NCBI GenBank assembly: GCA_033239125.1
Contig: BSWB01000001.1
Location: 6,646,501-6,710,500 of the forward strand
Length of the DNA: 64,000 nucleotides
Direction: 5' to 3'
Source of the DNA: Fagopyrum homotropicum
Lineage: Eukaryota > Streptophyta > Magnoliopsida > Caryophyllales > Polygonaceae
Both the position numbers and the translations under genes were made by a program. Shown in pieces: positions 21,040-31,486 of this stretch; position 1 is the stretch's first letter, and each line of letters begins with the position of its first letter. The notes beneath the pieces were generated by a model. The model saw nothing but the letters and a program-made list of their open reading frames with translations. It was not told the DNA's origin and made no database searches.

Positions 21040-21384
21040 CTTTAATAATTGGCATGAAATATTAAGACACGTGAATTATAAGCCTATACAAAGACTAATT
21101 AATTCGAACCTAATTCTCAAATGAAACTTTAGTAAAGATAAATGTGAAGTCTGTGTACAAGAAAAACTCACAAAACCCTCGTTTCCACATGTGAAGAGAG
21201 CAATTGAACCTCTAGGATTAATTCATATATATTTGTGTGATTTCAAATTTGTGCAAACTAGAGGCGGTAAAAAGTATTTTGTGACCTTTATCGACGAGTG
21301 CACAAAATACTGTTATGTATATTTGCTAAGAAGCAAAAATAAGGCCTTCAAAAAATTGAAGGAATACAAGTTGAAAGTGAAGAA
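21040..21384 (+). pseudogene. Ty1/copia pol relic, 5' part
   Basis: One frame from about 21047 reads a GAG-pre-integrase zinc motif (NWHEILRHVNYK then CEVC), one stop, then the integrase start (LIHIYLCDFKF, GGKKYFVTFIDECTKY). The first catalytic Asp of the usual HTDLCD is Tyr here. The frame is cut at 21384 by the F3 chromovirus and continues at 45974. The style is that of the TNT 1-94/RE family. Confidence 0.8.
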
Positions 21385-21405
21385 TGTAAGATCCCAGTTT
21401 CACCT

Positions 21406-21490
21406 TCACCGCCCCTGCGGTGAAGAAGGCCGCCTCAGCGGCCTTGGTGTTTGTCACCGCCCTCGCGGTGACAAGAGGCCGCTCCTGCAG
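21406..21490 (+). repeat. F3 hairpin cluster 1
   Basis: Three consecutive perfect inverted repeats with 4-nt loops: TCACCGC-CCCT-GCGGTGA (21406-21423, 7-bp arms), AAGGCCGC-CTCA-GCGGCCTT (21426-21445, 8-bp arms) and a 10-bp-arm copy at 21451-21474 (core CCGC-CCTC-GCGG). A fourth, imperfect one follows. The 3' LTR cluster (44228-44318) has decayed copies of the first two and a good fourth, GGCCGC-CCCT-GCGGCC. Confidence 0.85.
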
Positions 21491-21636
21491 ATTCGCTGCA
21501 GATCGCACCCGATCTATTTTCGTTCGTTTTATTTTCCTTCCATAGATAGAATATCCGATCTTCTATTTTTTGGGCCGGCTTTCTTATCTTCTTCCAAACC
21601 CTAGACGTCCTTTTCATCTATCCTTCCCGTCTCTTC

Positions 21637-21644
21637 TATATATT
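21637..21644 (+). promoter_or_regulatory. Presumed TATA box of F3 LTR
   Basis: TATATATT about 253 nt into the LTR, in a pyrimidine-rich context. Hairpin cluster 1 is about 150-230 bp upstream and cluster 2 about 360 bp downstream. Assigned by position and sequence only. Confidence 0.45.
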
Positions 21645-22004
21645 CCCGTCTTTTCTTCTTTTTCCCGTTTCTTGCTTACGTCTTCTTCAACCTTAGAGTG
21701 TTGCAGTCTTGCTTCCTATGACCTTGCTAAACGTGTAAGTTCTTCCTCCCTTGTTCTTCATCACGTTCATGTTGTGGTTGGATGCCCATCCTTCTGTTTC
21801 GTTTTCTTCTTTCGTTCCTCCTTTTCTTCTTCTCCGATAATCAAGTTTGAACCTTGATTCTTGTTTGCATTCCTGTTGTTGATGTGTTGTTGTTCTCAGG
21901 CTCTTTTAGTTGAGTCTTGACGTGGTTGGATCAAAGGTTCGAACTTTGGATCCCTTTCTGAGAGTTTTTTGCCGAGAAGAAAACCCGATAACGTCTTCTG
22001 TCAG

Positions 22005-22078
22005 TGCACTGCCCCCGCGCCTGCACACTCCTGCCCCACGGAAAGCCACCCCTGCACCTTGCTCCGCCGCCCTTGCGT
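22005..22078 (+). repeat. F3 hairpin cluster 2
   Basis: GC-rich stretch of partial CCGC/GCGG sites (CTGCCCCCGCG, CCGCCGCCCTTGCG). The 3' LTR version (44862-44950) preserves CCGC-CCTT-GCGG and several half-sites. In element sense it lies in the transcribed leader. Confidence 0.65.
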
Positions 22079-23632
22079 TTCCTTCTATAGTAACTCCTGT
22101 TCTTGTGAGTTGCTTCCTTCCTTGTTTTCCTCGTTCCTTTCCTTGATTCTTATGGATGTTTCTTGTCCCTTGAGTATGTTGTAAGACTAAGGTTGAACCC
22201 TTAGCTTGTGGAGATCTCTTAGAGATCATTGAGACTAGAAGTTATAGACTTCTAGCAACCGAGTCGTTCCTGATTCGTGATGCTTGTGTGAACAGGCTTT
22301 CCTTGCTCCTTTCCTAGGGGAAACTGAGTTGTTCTCCAAGTTGTTGTTGAGCTTTTAGATTACCTTCGAGTGAGGTAAGTCCCTTGGACTTACTTACCTT
22401 CATTCCGTATATTGCCTGGAGTATTTTGACTTGTTTGTATTGATTATCATGTTATAACGGATAACTGGAATAGGATTCACCCTTTATAATTATAATTGGC
22501 CCAAGTGTATGATAACCGGGCAGTGACCACTTGTCTAGTTCTACAGGAGACTAGAATGTGCTCTTGCAACTCAGGCTCGTAAGTAACGGATAATACAAAT
22601 CTATTCCTATTGGTAGATGGAGGCGGAAGTGAGTTTCGGGAGATTCTCGTGTGACAAAAGAAGTTGAATTTATAATGGATAACTATAAGAAAGATAATAA
22701 CCGGTTGAGTGTGAGCATTCTATATGTTTATTTTACCTTATGTGTGTTTGTGTCTTTACGTTCTTTCTGATATCTACAATGTTAGCTAATGGTTTATACC
22801 GATGTTGTAGATGTTCCTCAAGTTCAGGATACTACTGAGTGATCCAGACGGTGTGGTCAGTCGGGGTTCCCGTACATTATAGGACGGGATCGGGTTTATG
22901 TTTATGTTGTTGCTTTCCCTTTTGTTTTGAACTCGGCTGCGAGTCTTTTACGCTTTCCTTTGTTTTAACCTTTGGTTTTATATTGAGTTTTGGTTTTCAT
23001 TTGTTTGTGCCTTGTTGTAAGGTCCGTTGTGTTGTTTGTTCGCCACTTAGCGTGCGTGCAAATAAGCTTTAATTATAAAACTAAAAATCAAGCAAGCGAA
23101 CCCGCAGTGTACGGATCGATATAGTTAAGCAAGAATTCCAGAGTATCGAACACAGGGATTTGAGGGGTTAAATCCAGTTATAGATTATCAAGAAAGTAAA
23201 TGTATGAAGCTTTTCAAATTATTGGGAAAACAACAATCCTAAAGATCCAGGAATCCAGCTGTGGTAATCGATTCAAGATATACTAAAGATATAAGGACAG
23301 AGTTGAGGTATGCAAAGGTATACGAATGTAAGGAAATGTACGGTGAAGTTCCAAGACCTTATATGATTCACCAAAAGGCACTTCCTATAAAGGTTGTTGA
23401 GGCTTCAGTATAGAGAGATTCTAAAGGTAAATATTAACGTCAAATACCCAAACTTGTAATCCAAGGATCAAGACTAACTAAACCGATTAAGGTTGTGACC
23501 TCGAAATCGAGGTAGAGGTTGTTGAGGCTTCACTAACACCTAGAAAAGGCAAGCCAAGACTAAGTTAAAGCAAATCTTTAACTTTGGATTAAAGTAAAAG
23601 CAAGGTTCGTAAACTGACACAAAATTACGGTA

Positions 23633-23667
23633 GTTCTTGAGTTCCACGGCCGTGGAAGCTCAAGAAC
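23633..23667 (-). repeat. F2 leader hairpin around CCACGGCCGTGG
   Basis: The 12-bp palindrome is extended by TT/AA and then by a second pair of arms, GTTCTTGAG and CTCAAGAAC. This gives a nearly perfect 35-bp inverted repeat with one unpaired base. The 5' LTR copy is at 37402-37436. The second copy (61874-61908) has one arm mutation (CTCATGAAC). Confidence 0.8.
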
Positions 23668-24247
23668 AGACCGTGGAATAGGTTCGTCGGCGATTCTCTC
23701 TAACTCTCAGGGTCCAATCTGTTTACGATCGATCTATCATCATCTAAGCCACAACTATCAACCCTTCACCTTAGAATTGCTAAAGGGTTTTAGCCAACAA
23801 CAATCATATTGATATCAAATTCAAGATTTAAAAGAATGAAAGATGAAAACTTCCGAAAACCTTCAATAACTTTTAAACCAATCTCCAATCCACAAATCAA
23901 GAACAATGGTGTAAATAGATTCGGAATAACACAAACAATCACAATCTTAGATAAGAACGAAGAACAGGATGTCAATCCGTCTTCTAATCAAACCTAAGGA
24001 TAAAGATGAAATCTCCTTACGAACAATCTTCCAAATCTTCACTCTTTCCGTCAATCCGGAAATCTCAATAGGGCAAAGCGCAATCTCCCACGGCAATCTA
24101 AGCGAAAGTGTAAACTCGGGTAAACAGCGGTAGCGAAGGTGACGGAATCTCTCTTCTTCCGTCCTTTTATAGGGCTGGATAAAATGCGTCTTCGGCCCAT
24201 GTGCGTAAAAGATTGTGGCTTAAAATATTGCGTAAAAGATTGCCAAG

Positions 24248-24424
24248 ATCACGGTCGTGGAAGGGTTCCACGCCCGTAATTTAGAGCGTGGAATTGGATC
24301 ACGGTTTGTCACAACTCTCCACGGCCGTGTAACTTGCTGGAATGCACCACGCTCGTCTTGCCAAGGTTCCACGGCCGTGGATTAGGGCGTGGATCCTAGT
24401 ACGGTCGTACTTTAGAGCGTGGAA
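24248..24424 (-). repeat. F2 U3 palindrome cluster
   Basis: About nine variants of CCACGGCCGTGG in 177 bp, including the perfect site at 24369-24380, ACGGTCGTGGAA, TTCCACGCCCGTAA, CTCCACGGCCGTGT and the arm-altered palindrome GTACGGTCGTAC. Equivalents are at 38018-38193 and 62490-62665. It lies about 80-250 bp upstream of the presumed TATA box in element sense. Confidence 0.8.
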
Positions 24425-24590
24425 GGTACATAGCTCGTAATTTCCTTTGTTTTTGTGTCATTCTTCATCCTAGCATCATCCTTAGCTCCTAGTGATGTCC
24501 TCAATCCTTGGATATGCTCAATCTATCTCCATTCTCTCTCAATCCGTTCGGAATTAGCTCTTAATTGCCTACAATCAACACAAAGCTTAT

Positions 24591-27500
24591 TGTAACACCC
24601 CAAGTTCTTGGAACTCGGGGAGCTACTGGTTAGGACCTCACAATGGGTCCCGACCTTGGTTTAACAACAACTTTACTAGGATCTTACAACAAGACACAAA
24701 TGTATTTAAAATAATTTCCAAAACATAATATTTTTATGGTATGAATGTACACATGTGACAGCCTTACAAACATATATATAGATAGATAGCATGCATGCTG
24801 TATGGAAGACTCCCCCGTCCCCATCTAATGAGTACGTGGACCCGGCTGACCATCCGTTCCGGATCACTCTGCAACTGTCTATCTCTACGAATCTACAACA
24901 CGGATAAACCGTTAGCTAACAATCTAAAAATAAGTAGAATAAGGATAGCACAAACACAAACAAGGTAACATAAACAATCATCATGCTGGCACACAAACCG
25001 GTTATTATCTAGTAGTTAAGTGATTCACCTTATTCCATTTTACAGTTGTGGCACGAGAATCTTAAGAGTTCTCGCCTCCGTTCCTTATCCAACTGGGTGT
25101 AGGTCTAGCTTACCTCCGCCGGTAGCATCACTACAAACCGAGTGTGGACTAGTCCCTAAAGAAACGCCCAGCGCCCTCAAGCTAACTGAGCAGAATGCCA
25201 CCGCCCGTTACTCTTAGGCCAAGGTATAGGTCGGTATATAAATATCACTAAAATATAACTATAAGCATCTCATTCACACACCACTACCATTATTCATACT
25301 CATATCTAGAAGTCAGCTAAGTAAGCCCAAAGGACTTACCTGAAGTCAAACATAATCTCGTTATCTCGACTCGTTTCGTAACCGCAGGAACTCAACCGCC
25401 TGTTATAAAAGGCAAGTGGATCAATAATATATCCCACTTAATTAGAAGTCTCTGACTTCTAAGATATTTAACTCTATCATCAGCTAAATTACCAAAATAC
25501 CCTTATACGGATAAATGACTGTTATACCCCTGGTCCCGAAACTTTATAAAATTCCATAACAAAGTTCCAAACTATTCTTTGGAACTCAAAACCACACTCA
25601 AACTCTCAAAGGAAAGTTTGCTATAGATTTAGAAGAGTTAACTACATTCTTGACTTTCATAAAAAGTCGTCAAGGTCCGACTTTGGCTTAAGATATGAGA
25701 ATCGAATAAAAAATATAAAAAGTCTAACAAAAATCTCTAAGTCTTTTATGCTATGCACTCTATCCATAGTAGTCAGAATTTCCCAAAATACATAATAATC
25801 ACTTCTACACAAATTCTCAAAGTCAGTTCCTAAACCAGAAATTCAGACTTAGCCAAAACTGAGTATTTCTTAACTGCTCAGTCAGTCCACTTTGGACCTT
25901 CATAGATCTAAATCCAACCGTTGGATCAACCCCAACTTTTGATACACAACACTATGCATGACACTCTATAACATATTAAAAACTGAACGGTGGATTATGT
26001 TTCTAAGGTATCCAAACTTAAGCTCAAACATGACTGCACAACCCAGATAATTCCAGCACTCAACAATTTTAGCAACATCCAGAAAACTGTTTAAGGTCTC
26101 AACTTCAAAAATTCATAACTCCTAAACCACTTGCTGTATTCATCCCAAATTTTAATATGTTCCACCAAAATATGCCAACTATATCATATCCAAAATTCAA
26201 GTCAAACAGAGATCAAACTCTTATTCAAAACTATCTCTCAAAACAGCATCACATGCTGTTTTTCCCAACACTCAGCACAGTTATAAAAACTATGTGAGGA
26301 GTCAACTTTGAGACACCATAACTCTCAAACCGTAGCATGGATTCCTCTAAAATTTTAGTATGATCTACTATACTATATCAACTATAACTTGTCAGAAAGT
26401 CAAGTCTAACAGAAGTCAATAACCCCTCCAAATTTATTCCACAAAACTGCATCTCAAGCAAATTTCCTCAAACTCAGCACACTAAAAAAAAAACTGCATT
26501 AGAAGCCAACTTTGGGACACCATAACTTTCAAACTGTAACTCCGATTCTTCTCAAATTTTGATATGGTCTACTATACAATACCATATATAACATATCCGA
26601 AAACCATAAACAAAGGAGGAGTCTAGCTTACCCAAATCTGACCTCAAAGTTGACTGTTCGTCACCTTACAACCTAGAAAAACGCAGCAGTTCTTCAATCC
26701 ATCTTCTAGGGCTTCTATGGAGGGTCTAAAGACATAATTTTGTACTCTCATCAGCACATACACAAAGAGAGTATCGCAGAGAAGAGGTCGAGATCATTAC
26801 CGGACAAGCGAGGCTCGATGTGCTCACGTGCATGAGGCAAAGACGAAGCTATGACCCCTGTCACTTTGGCGCATCTATGGCTGGGAAATGACGCACCAGC
26901 AGCCAGGAGGAACAGCCTCACATGCAGATCTGCTCCTTGCTCCAGCGCGAAGACGACGGTAAGGTGTGGCATCCGAAAGCGAGGAGGACGACCTTCCTGT
27001 GTGGGCTCGAGGCGAACGACCTTCTTGGGTGGCTCGAGGCGAACGGCAAACAGGTCGAGGAGGCCATGAGAGTTGAAGGCCGACACTAGGGTTGGGGGGG
27101 TTCGGTTTGCACGAGCAGCAGATAAGAGCAGCCCTCCGGGTTCAGCGTCGACAATGACGGGAAGGCTGACACCGGTCGGCGCCACTGGTGGCGGTAGGGG
27201 GTCGCGCCGGCTGTTGCCCAGGGAAGGAGGGTGGCGGCTCGTTCAAGACGTGGGGTTAGAACTAGGGCTAAAGGGAGAGGTGAGCAGCCACGTAAAAATG
27301 AAGAGCGTAACAGCAGGTTTCACTCAACTCTTAATGGGCCCAACTGGCTTTCCTATGACGAGCCCAAATGATGAGTCTTGACGAGCCCAAATGGATACCC
27401 CTCTTTTGACGGATAAGAGAAGATATATCGGATTTGCGTACTTCCTGTGAGTCGAGTCTCACATAAAATAATAAAACATATAAGAAAAGATGAGTTCCAA

Positions 27501-27592
27501 AATCATAAAAAAATTAAAGGAAGGAAAGTCCAAACCGGTATAATTCCGGTATGACTCAGGAATAGTCGGAATAAAATATTCCGGTTATTACA
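24591..27592 (-). mobile_element. 3.0-kb chromovirus-type solo LTR (F5)
   Basis: TGTAACACCC to TTACA, with GCTTAT on both sides (24585-24590, 27593-27598; five of these six bases may be the true duplication). In reverse complement it starts TGTAATAACCGG and ends in GGGTCGGGACCCATTGTGAGG-type sequence like the end of the F3 LTR. It is therefore a relative of F3 in the minus orientation. It has no internal region, so it is a solo LTR. A GC-rich segment (26750-27280) has open frames on both strands, including 144 codons at 26751-27185, with direct repeats of GGCTCGAGGCGAACG about 30 bp apart. No domain is recognisable and I do not call a gene. The right 927 bp recur at 51139-52065. Confidence 0.85.
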
Positions 27593-27598
27593 GCTTAT

Positions 27599-27727
27599 GT
27601 AGACCTCTATATCGACAAAATAGATAAACTAACTCACAATTGCTTCAATGCTTTATCAATGACTACCATTATGGATGAAATACACTTAGAAAGCGTGCCT
27701 AAAATATCACAATATTTCATGCTAACA
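27599..27727 (-). repeat. F2 3' LTR, right part
   Basis: The last about 130 bp of the LTR, ending GCTAACA at 27727, resuming after the F5 solo LTR and its duplicated GCTTAT. Confidence 0.9.
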
Positions 27728-27766
27728 AATAACCCCATACTTGTCACTTGCTTGTCCCTAAGCAAG
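27728..27766 (-). promoter_or_regulatory. F2 polypurine tract and hairpin
   Basis: In element sense the CTTGCTT/AAGCAAG stem with a six-base loop is followed by AAGTATGGGGTTATT next to the LTR, the same arrangement as in F1. Confidence 0.8.
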
Positions 27767-29148
27767 GTCTTTCAAAGCTTTAAAACTCAAGTTAGGATGA
27801 AATATGTGTACCTTCTCAAAGCAAAACTTCTTTTGGATGAATGTGCCTTCTAATCAATAGATCATTCTCAAACCTTGCTTCATTCGTTTATAAGACTTTC
27901 ATATACATAATCAAAGAGTAAAGAGTAAAGAAAGCTCATGAATTAATCAAACTTCCATGTAAACATCATAACCTTCAAACATTATCAAAATCAATAATAA
28001 GAAACTTCAATTTAGATCACCAAGTCATATAACATTCTTTTGATCTTAAGGACTTTCAACAAGGTCTAGAATGTGGAAAGGGAAGGAAAACTTTAAGGAA
28101 TGTGGTGCATGAATCCGGGAAAGTGGATAACTACTCTTTTCTTTTTCTCTTGCGGTTCCCGCAACACTTTCAACTTAGAGCTTCGCTCTCTTCTTTTCAT
28201 TTTACGACTTTACTTTTGGAGTTATGGATAGAGGTGCACAAAAACCGAAGCCTAGGAGACTGGCATTTCTCAATTTTTATGAGATGCCTCAAACCTTTAG
28301 CGCACATACCATAATCCGCTAGGAATATCGCTCAATCCGACTTTGGCAAGACACAAACACCCGGCTATGTGAATGGTGCCGAGTTACTCATCATCATGAT
28401 TGACTTCCCCAAACCTATAATTTCTTTCTATTCCTTTGAATGCAAAGTATTGCTTTCATGGCCCTCCCACATCAAACATGCCTTTTTCATTCAATTCCTC
28501 CAAATTCCCGGATAGGTAAAGGAGGTCATTATTTCAATGAGGGGCTAAATGATCAAAGAAAGAAGAAAGAAAATCGAATTGCCTTAATCATCTCAAAAGA
28601 AGCATAAGAACTTATTATGTGATTTCAACCTTGATTTCTCAACATGATTTAAGTAACATTCATCACATTATGAAACTTGCAAAAGAGGAATAATCAACTC
28701 ATTCAATTTCTTTTCAATTCACTATTTGTTTAAGCATGCGATTGTCATCAAAACTCAATTCACAAGTGGTGATTATCATAGAAATCATCTCTATCCTTAG
28801 AAGCACAAAATTTTCAAAATTTTTCAATTTTTATGGGTTTTTCAAACTCTTTTTCATGCAATGCAATAATGAAACGTGTAGCAATAGAATGAAACATGCA
28901 AGATAGTCTCAATAGAAGCATACAAAGTGAGTAAGAGTTATTACAACTATTAGTCACACCCCACCCCTTACTTGGAACAAACATTGTCCCTAATGTTCAA
29001 AGAAAAGAAAAAGAAGAAAAGAAAGAAAGAAAAAGAACTCACAAAATGGTGGTGGAGCGGCTAAAACTGTTGATCATCAAGGTCATCACTGCGGTGGAGG
29101 CGGTGGTGGAAACGGAGAGAAGCTGAGATCATAGTACCGCCCGAACTG
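27767..29148 (-). other. F2 3' noncoding region with conserved domain
   Basis: It contains the counterpart of the F1 structured domain: closing 9-mers ATCCGGGAA (28113-28121) and TTCCCGGAT (28505-28513), hairpins TTGCGG-TTC-CCGCAA (28150-28164) and AGAGC-TTC-GCTCT (28177-28189), and the 99-nt block at 28320-28418. A weaker second polypurine-like site is at 28957-28992. Short frames here are not credible genes. Confidence 0.7.
28113..28513 (-). other. Candidate structured RNA domain (F2, first copy)
   Basis: Same closing 9-bp pair as F1. The internal hairpin AGAGC/GCTCT replaces AATAAGC/GCTTATT of F1 at the equivalent place, so pairing is kept while sequence differs. Inside the 99-nt block, ACTCGGC and GCCGGGT (element sense) can form a 7-bp stem; the change to GTCGGGT in F1 outer keeps it by a G-U pair. 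Confidence 0.55.
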
Positions 29149-30656
29149 CTAGCGGTAGATGTCTCTCATCATGTGGTCCAAATCATCCACTCGTGCATCC
29201 CTAGCATCCGCACGGATCTCCAAAGCTCCAACGCTGTTGGAAAGGTCGGTAGCCCACTGTGGCAGCTGCTCGTACCAACCAGGAGGCTGGTTGTACCACG
29301 CCGGTGCATCTGAAGGTGTTGGTGCAGGTGGCGGCTGTGCATGCCAAGGCGGTGGAGCTCCCATCCAATCCGGCTGAGTCGAATACCAAGCAGGAGGGTC
29401 AGCCATCCAAGTAGGCCTCTCGCTCACACTAGCGCGGCGAGAGGAAGAGCCAGATGCTCTAGCAGGGCGGGGAGAACGTCTAGACATGTCGGGAACTACA
29501 TCCGGCTGGTCCGGGAATGTACCAAAGTCCTGCTCAGCTCCTCCTCCTCCCTCATAATCATCTCCTCTCATCTCCACCTCTACAACTAGTGGTGGTGGAA
29601 CGTAGGGAGGGGCTACCAATCTGTTCGCATGCATGGCAGCGAACGTCGCCTTCCAGTTATGGCGTCCAGCCATAATGGAATACTCAGGGAGCACTCAATG
29701 CCTCTTCCGGTCCTACTCTCCCACGGCATAGCAGCATATGGTGGACCTCCATGGGTGGGGAAGATGAGGCCTCTAGTCATAAGGGCCTGAAGTCCTAGGG
29801 GTATAGCAGCAATACGTGTGCAAGCAGAGAAATCTACCCCTAACTGTCGAGCAAGGTGGGTGACCATCCCACCGTATCCAATGTTACCAGCCCTCTTATT
29901 CTTTAGCTTGCTCATAGTAGCAGCTAAGAGGGTGGCACAATCTGCCTGTCTACCGTATAGCATACAGTAGAGAAGGAAGAGCTCATCTGTCTTGATCTTC
30001 TGAGGTGTCTCCGTCCTAGGGAAGAGACACTCAAAAAGTACCCTGTGAGCAATCTTCAAGGTTAAGTGATACATCAACTTAGCCTTGGTATCAGCTGGTT
30101 GCCAGCGGTCCTCGCTGGCGTAGATGATAGCGATCTCTTCCCAGAAATCCTTGGCGTATACGCCACTGGGGAAACGACCATTGAAGGTCTCGTGGAACCC
30201 GAAGAAGGCTCCAAACTCTCTAATCAAAAACTCATAATCTCATTCCATCAGCCGAAAAGAGACAGTCCTGTCAACATGGCTATGCTCAAAGGAAACTACA
30301 AACTCCCTCGTAATCTCCTCATATGCATCTTCCCGAATAGCGGAGAAGATGACTAAGCCGGCTCTATCTAAAAGCAAAGTGATGTCCCCTATGACATGTA
30401 GAGGCTCTAACTCCTCCAACAGCAGGTATCTAGGTCCTATGACCGTCCTCTTATGGATCCTCTCTAAGGCATCGAGATGATCCTCATGAATGGTAGGGAT
30501 CCTAGGGCGAGGTGGTTATGGTGATAATGGAGGTGAAGGGGATGAAGGAGGTGGTACTCTAGAAGAGGAAGCATCATTGCCTTTCCTCTTTTTGTTCTTA
30601 TCCTTATCCTTATTCTTGTCCTTGTTCCTACCGGACACTCTCCTCACAAAATCCAT
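29149..30656 (-). pseudogene. F2 env-position ORF (Athila ORF1-type), broken
   Basis: ATG at 30656 opens a Lys/Asp-rich start (MDFVRRVSGRNKDKNK) and a Pro/Ser stretch. A TAA follows near 30515, and a TGA near 30240 replaces an expected Arg codon before DYEFLIREFGAFFGF. The conserved core 30227-29700 includes TDELFLLYCMLYGR and GGMVTHLARQLGVDFSACTR. A frameshift near 29695 leads into a C-terminal frame (29694-29149) that is acidic, then rich in Trp and Pro (PTWMADPPAWY, DWMGAPPPWH, PPGWYEQLPQW), then ends in a short helical tail. There is no membrane segment or signal peptide. The homologue in F1 is 1861-3279. The function in Athila is unproven. Confidence 0.72.
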
Positions 30657-31420
30657 GATCTGTCAAAAACCACGGTCTGTTCTTGGCTTTCCACGGCCGT
30701 TTAACGTACAGTGATCGTGGTTCGTCTCGAAAATTCTCAAAACTCAGCAACAATTCACCAAACTTCAGCAACAATCAGTCCTAGACTAATTTCTTCCAAT
30801 TCCAATCAGTTCTCCTACAATTTCTATCAAAAACAAAGCCGAATCGACAAAGAGAGAGAAAGAGCCAAAAACCTAGGTTTTCGGATTTTGGAATCCGAAT
30901 TGTGGCTTCTCCGGTGATTTGCCGCTCGAATTGTTGCTTGGATCTTGTTGGTGATCGGATTTGCTTCAGTTTAGGTCGAAGAATCGTTAAAAACGATTAA
31001 CGAACGAAGATTTGGGAGGAAGGGCGTGGAATCGGCGATTTGGGCGTAATTTTGGGTTGTGGTGTTGTGTTTTGTGAAAAAACGTGGTTTATATAGTGGC
31101 CGTAAAAAAATTTTAAAATCACGGTCTGTCGGGGGGTTCCACGGCCGTGGAAATGTACGGAACCGTGGTTTTGGTGATTTTTCTCAGGCTTTTGGAAATT
31201 ACGGTCACTGTTACTGTCACGGTCTAAACCACGGCCGTGGAACTCTCTGTAATGCTCCAAAGTCCAAGTTTCGTCACTTTTCTTCAAACTTTCTCTTCCC
31301 CTTTCCTTTTCCACTATTCCTACATCCAAAAACACGAACATACCGGAAGGTATCGAAGGCAAAACAAAGCAAAAACGTCTACACTAAACTAATCTATGAA
31401 TCAAAAACAAAAACGACAAT
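30657..31420 (-). other. F2 pol-to-ORF1 spacer with palindromes
   Basis: Noncoding, with two palindrome clusters. 30664-30720 holds CCACGGTCTG, TTCCACGGCCGTTT and ATCGTGG. 31118-31242 has perfect CCACGGCCGTGG at 31139-31150 and 31229-31240 plus half-sites. It is homologous in position to the F1 spacer 3280-4024, which carries the F1 version of the motif. Confidence 0.7.
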
Positions 31421-31477
31421 GCAATACCTTTGGTTGCCTCCCAAGAAGCGCTTTGTTTAAGGTCCGTAGCTAGACCA
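31421..31477 (-). other. Conserved block after pol (F2)
   Basis: Nearly the same as 4025-4083 in F1, including GCGCTTCTTGGGAGGCAACC (F2, element sense). It is one of the few noncoding blocks conserved between the two families. Confidence 0.5.
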
Positions 31478-31486
31478 AATTCGCAC

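Larger units (their letters stand above)
21385..23036 (+). repeat. F3 5' LTR, left part
   Basis: Matches the 3' LTR 44209-45973 up to the F2 insertion. Hairpin clusters are at 21406-21490 and 22005-22078, with a presumed TATA box at 21637-21644. The last five bases TTGTT (23032-23036) are the F2 target duplication. Confidence 0.9.
23037..24590 (-). repeat. F2 3' LTR, left part
   Basis: Begins TGTTCGCCAC at 23037 and matches the 5' LTR with a few differences per hundred bases. The leader hairpin is at 23633-23667 and the U3 palindrome cluster at 24248-24424. It is interrupted after GCTTAT (24585-24590) by F5. Confidence 0.9.

Noticed and set aside
24248..24424. CRISPR-like array
   Set aside because: Repeats are only 12 bp, degenerate and unevenly spaced in plant LTRs; there are no conserved long repeats or cas genes.
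26751..27185. A 144-codon frame as a host gene
   Set aside because: It lies wholly inside a solo LTR, overlaps long frames on the other strand, and has no recognisable domain; the GC-rich composition explains the lack of stops.
29149..30656. Retroviral envelope gene
   Set aside because: Position fits, but no signal peptide, membrane segment or cleavage site is visible, so I only call it the env-position ORF.
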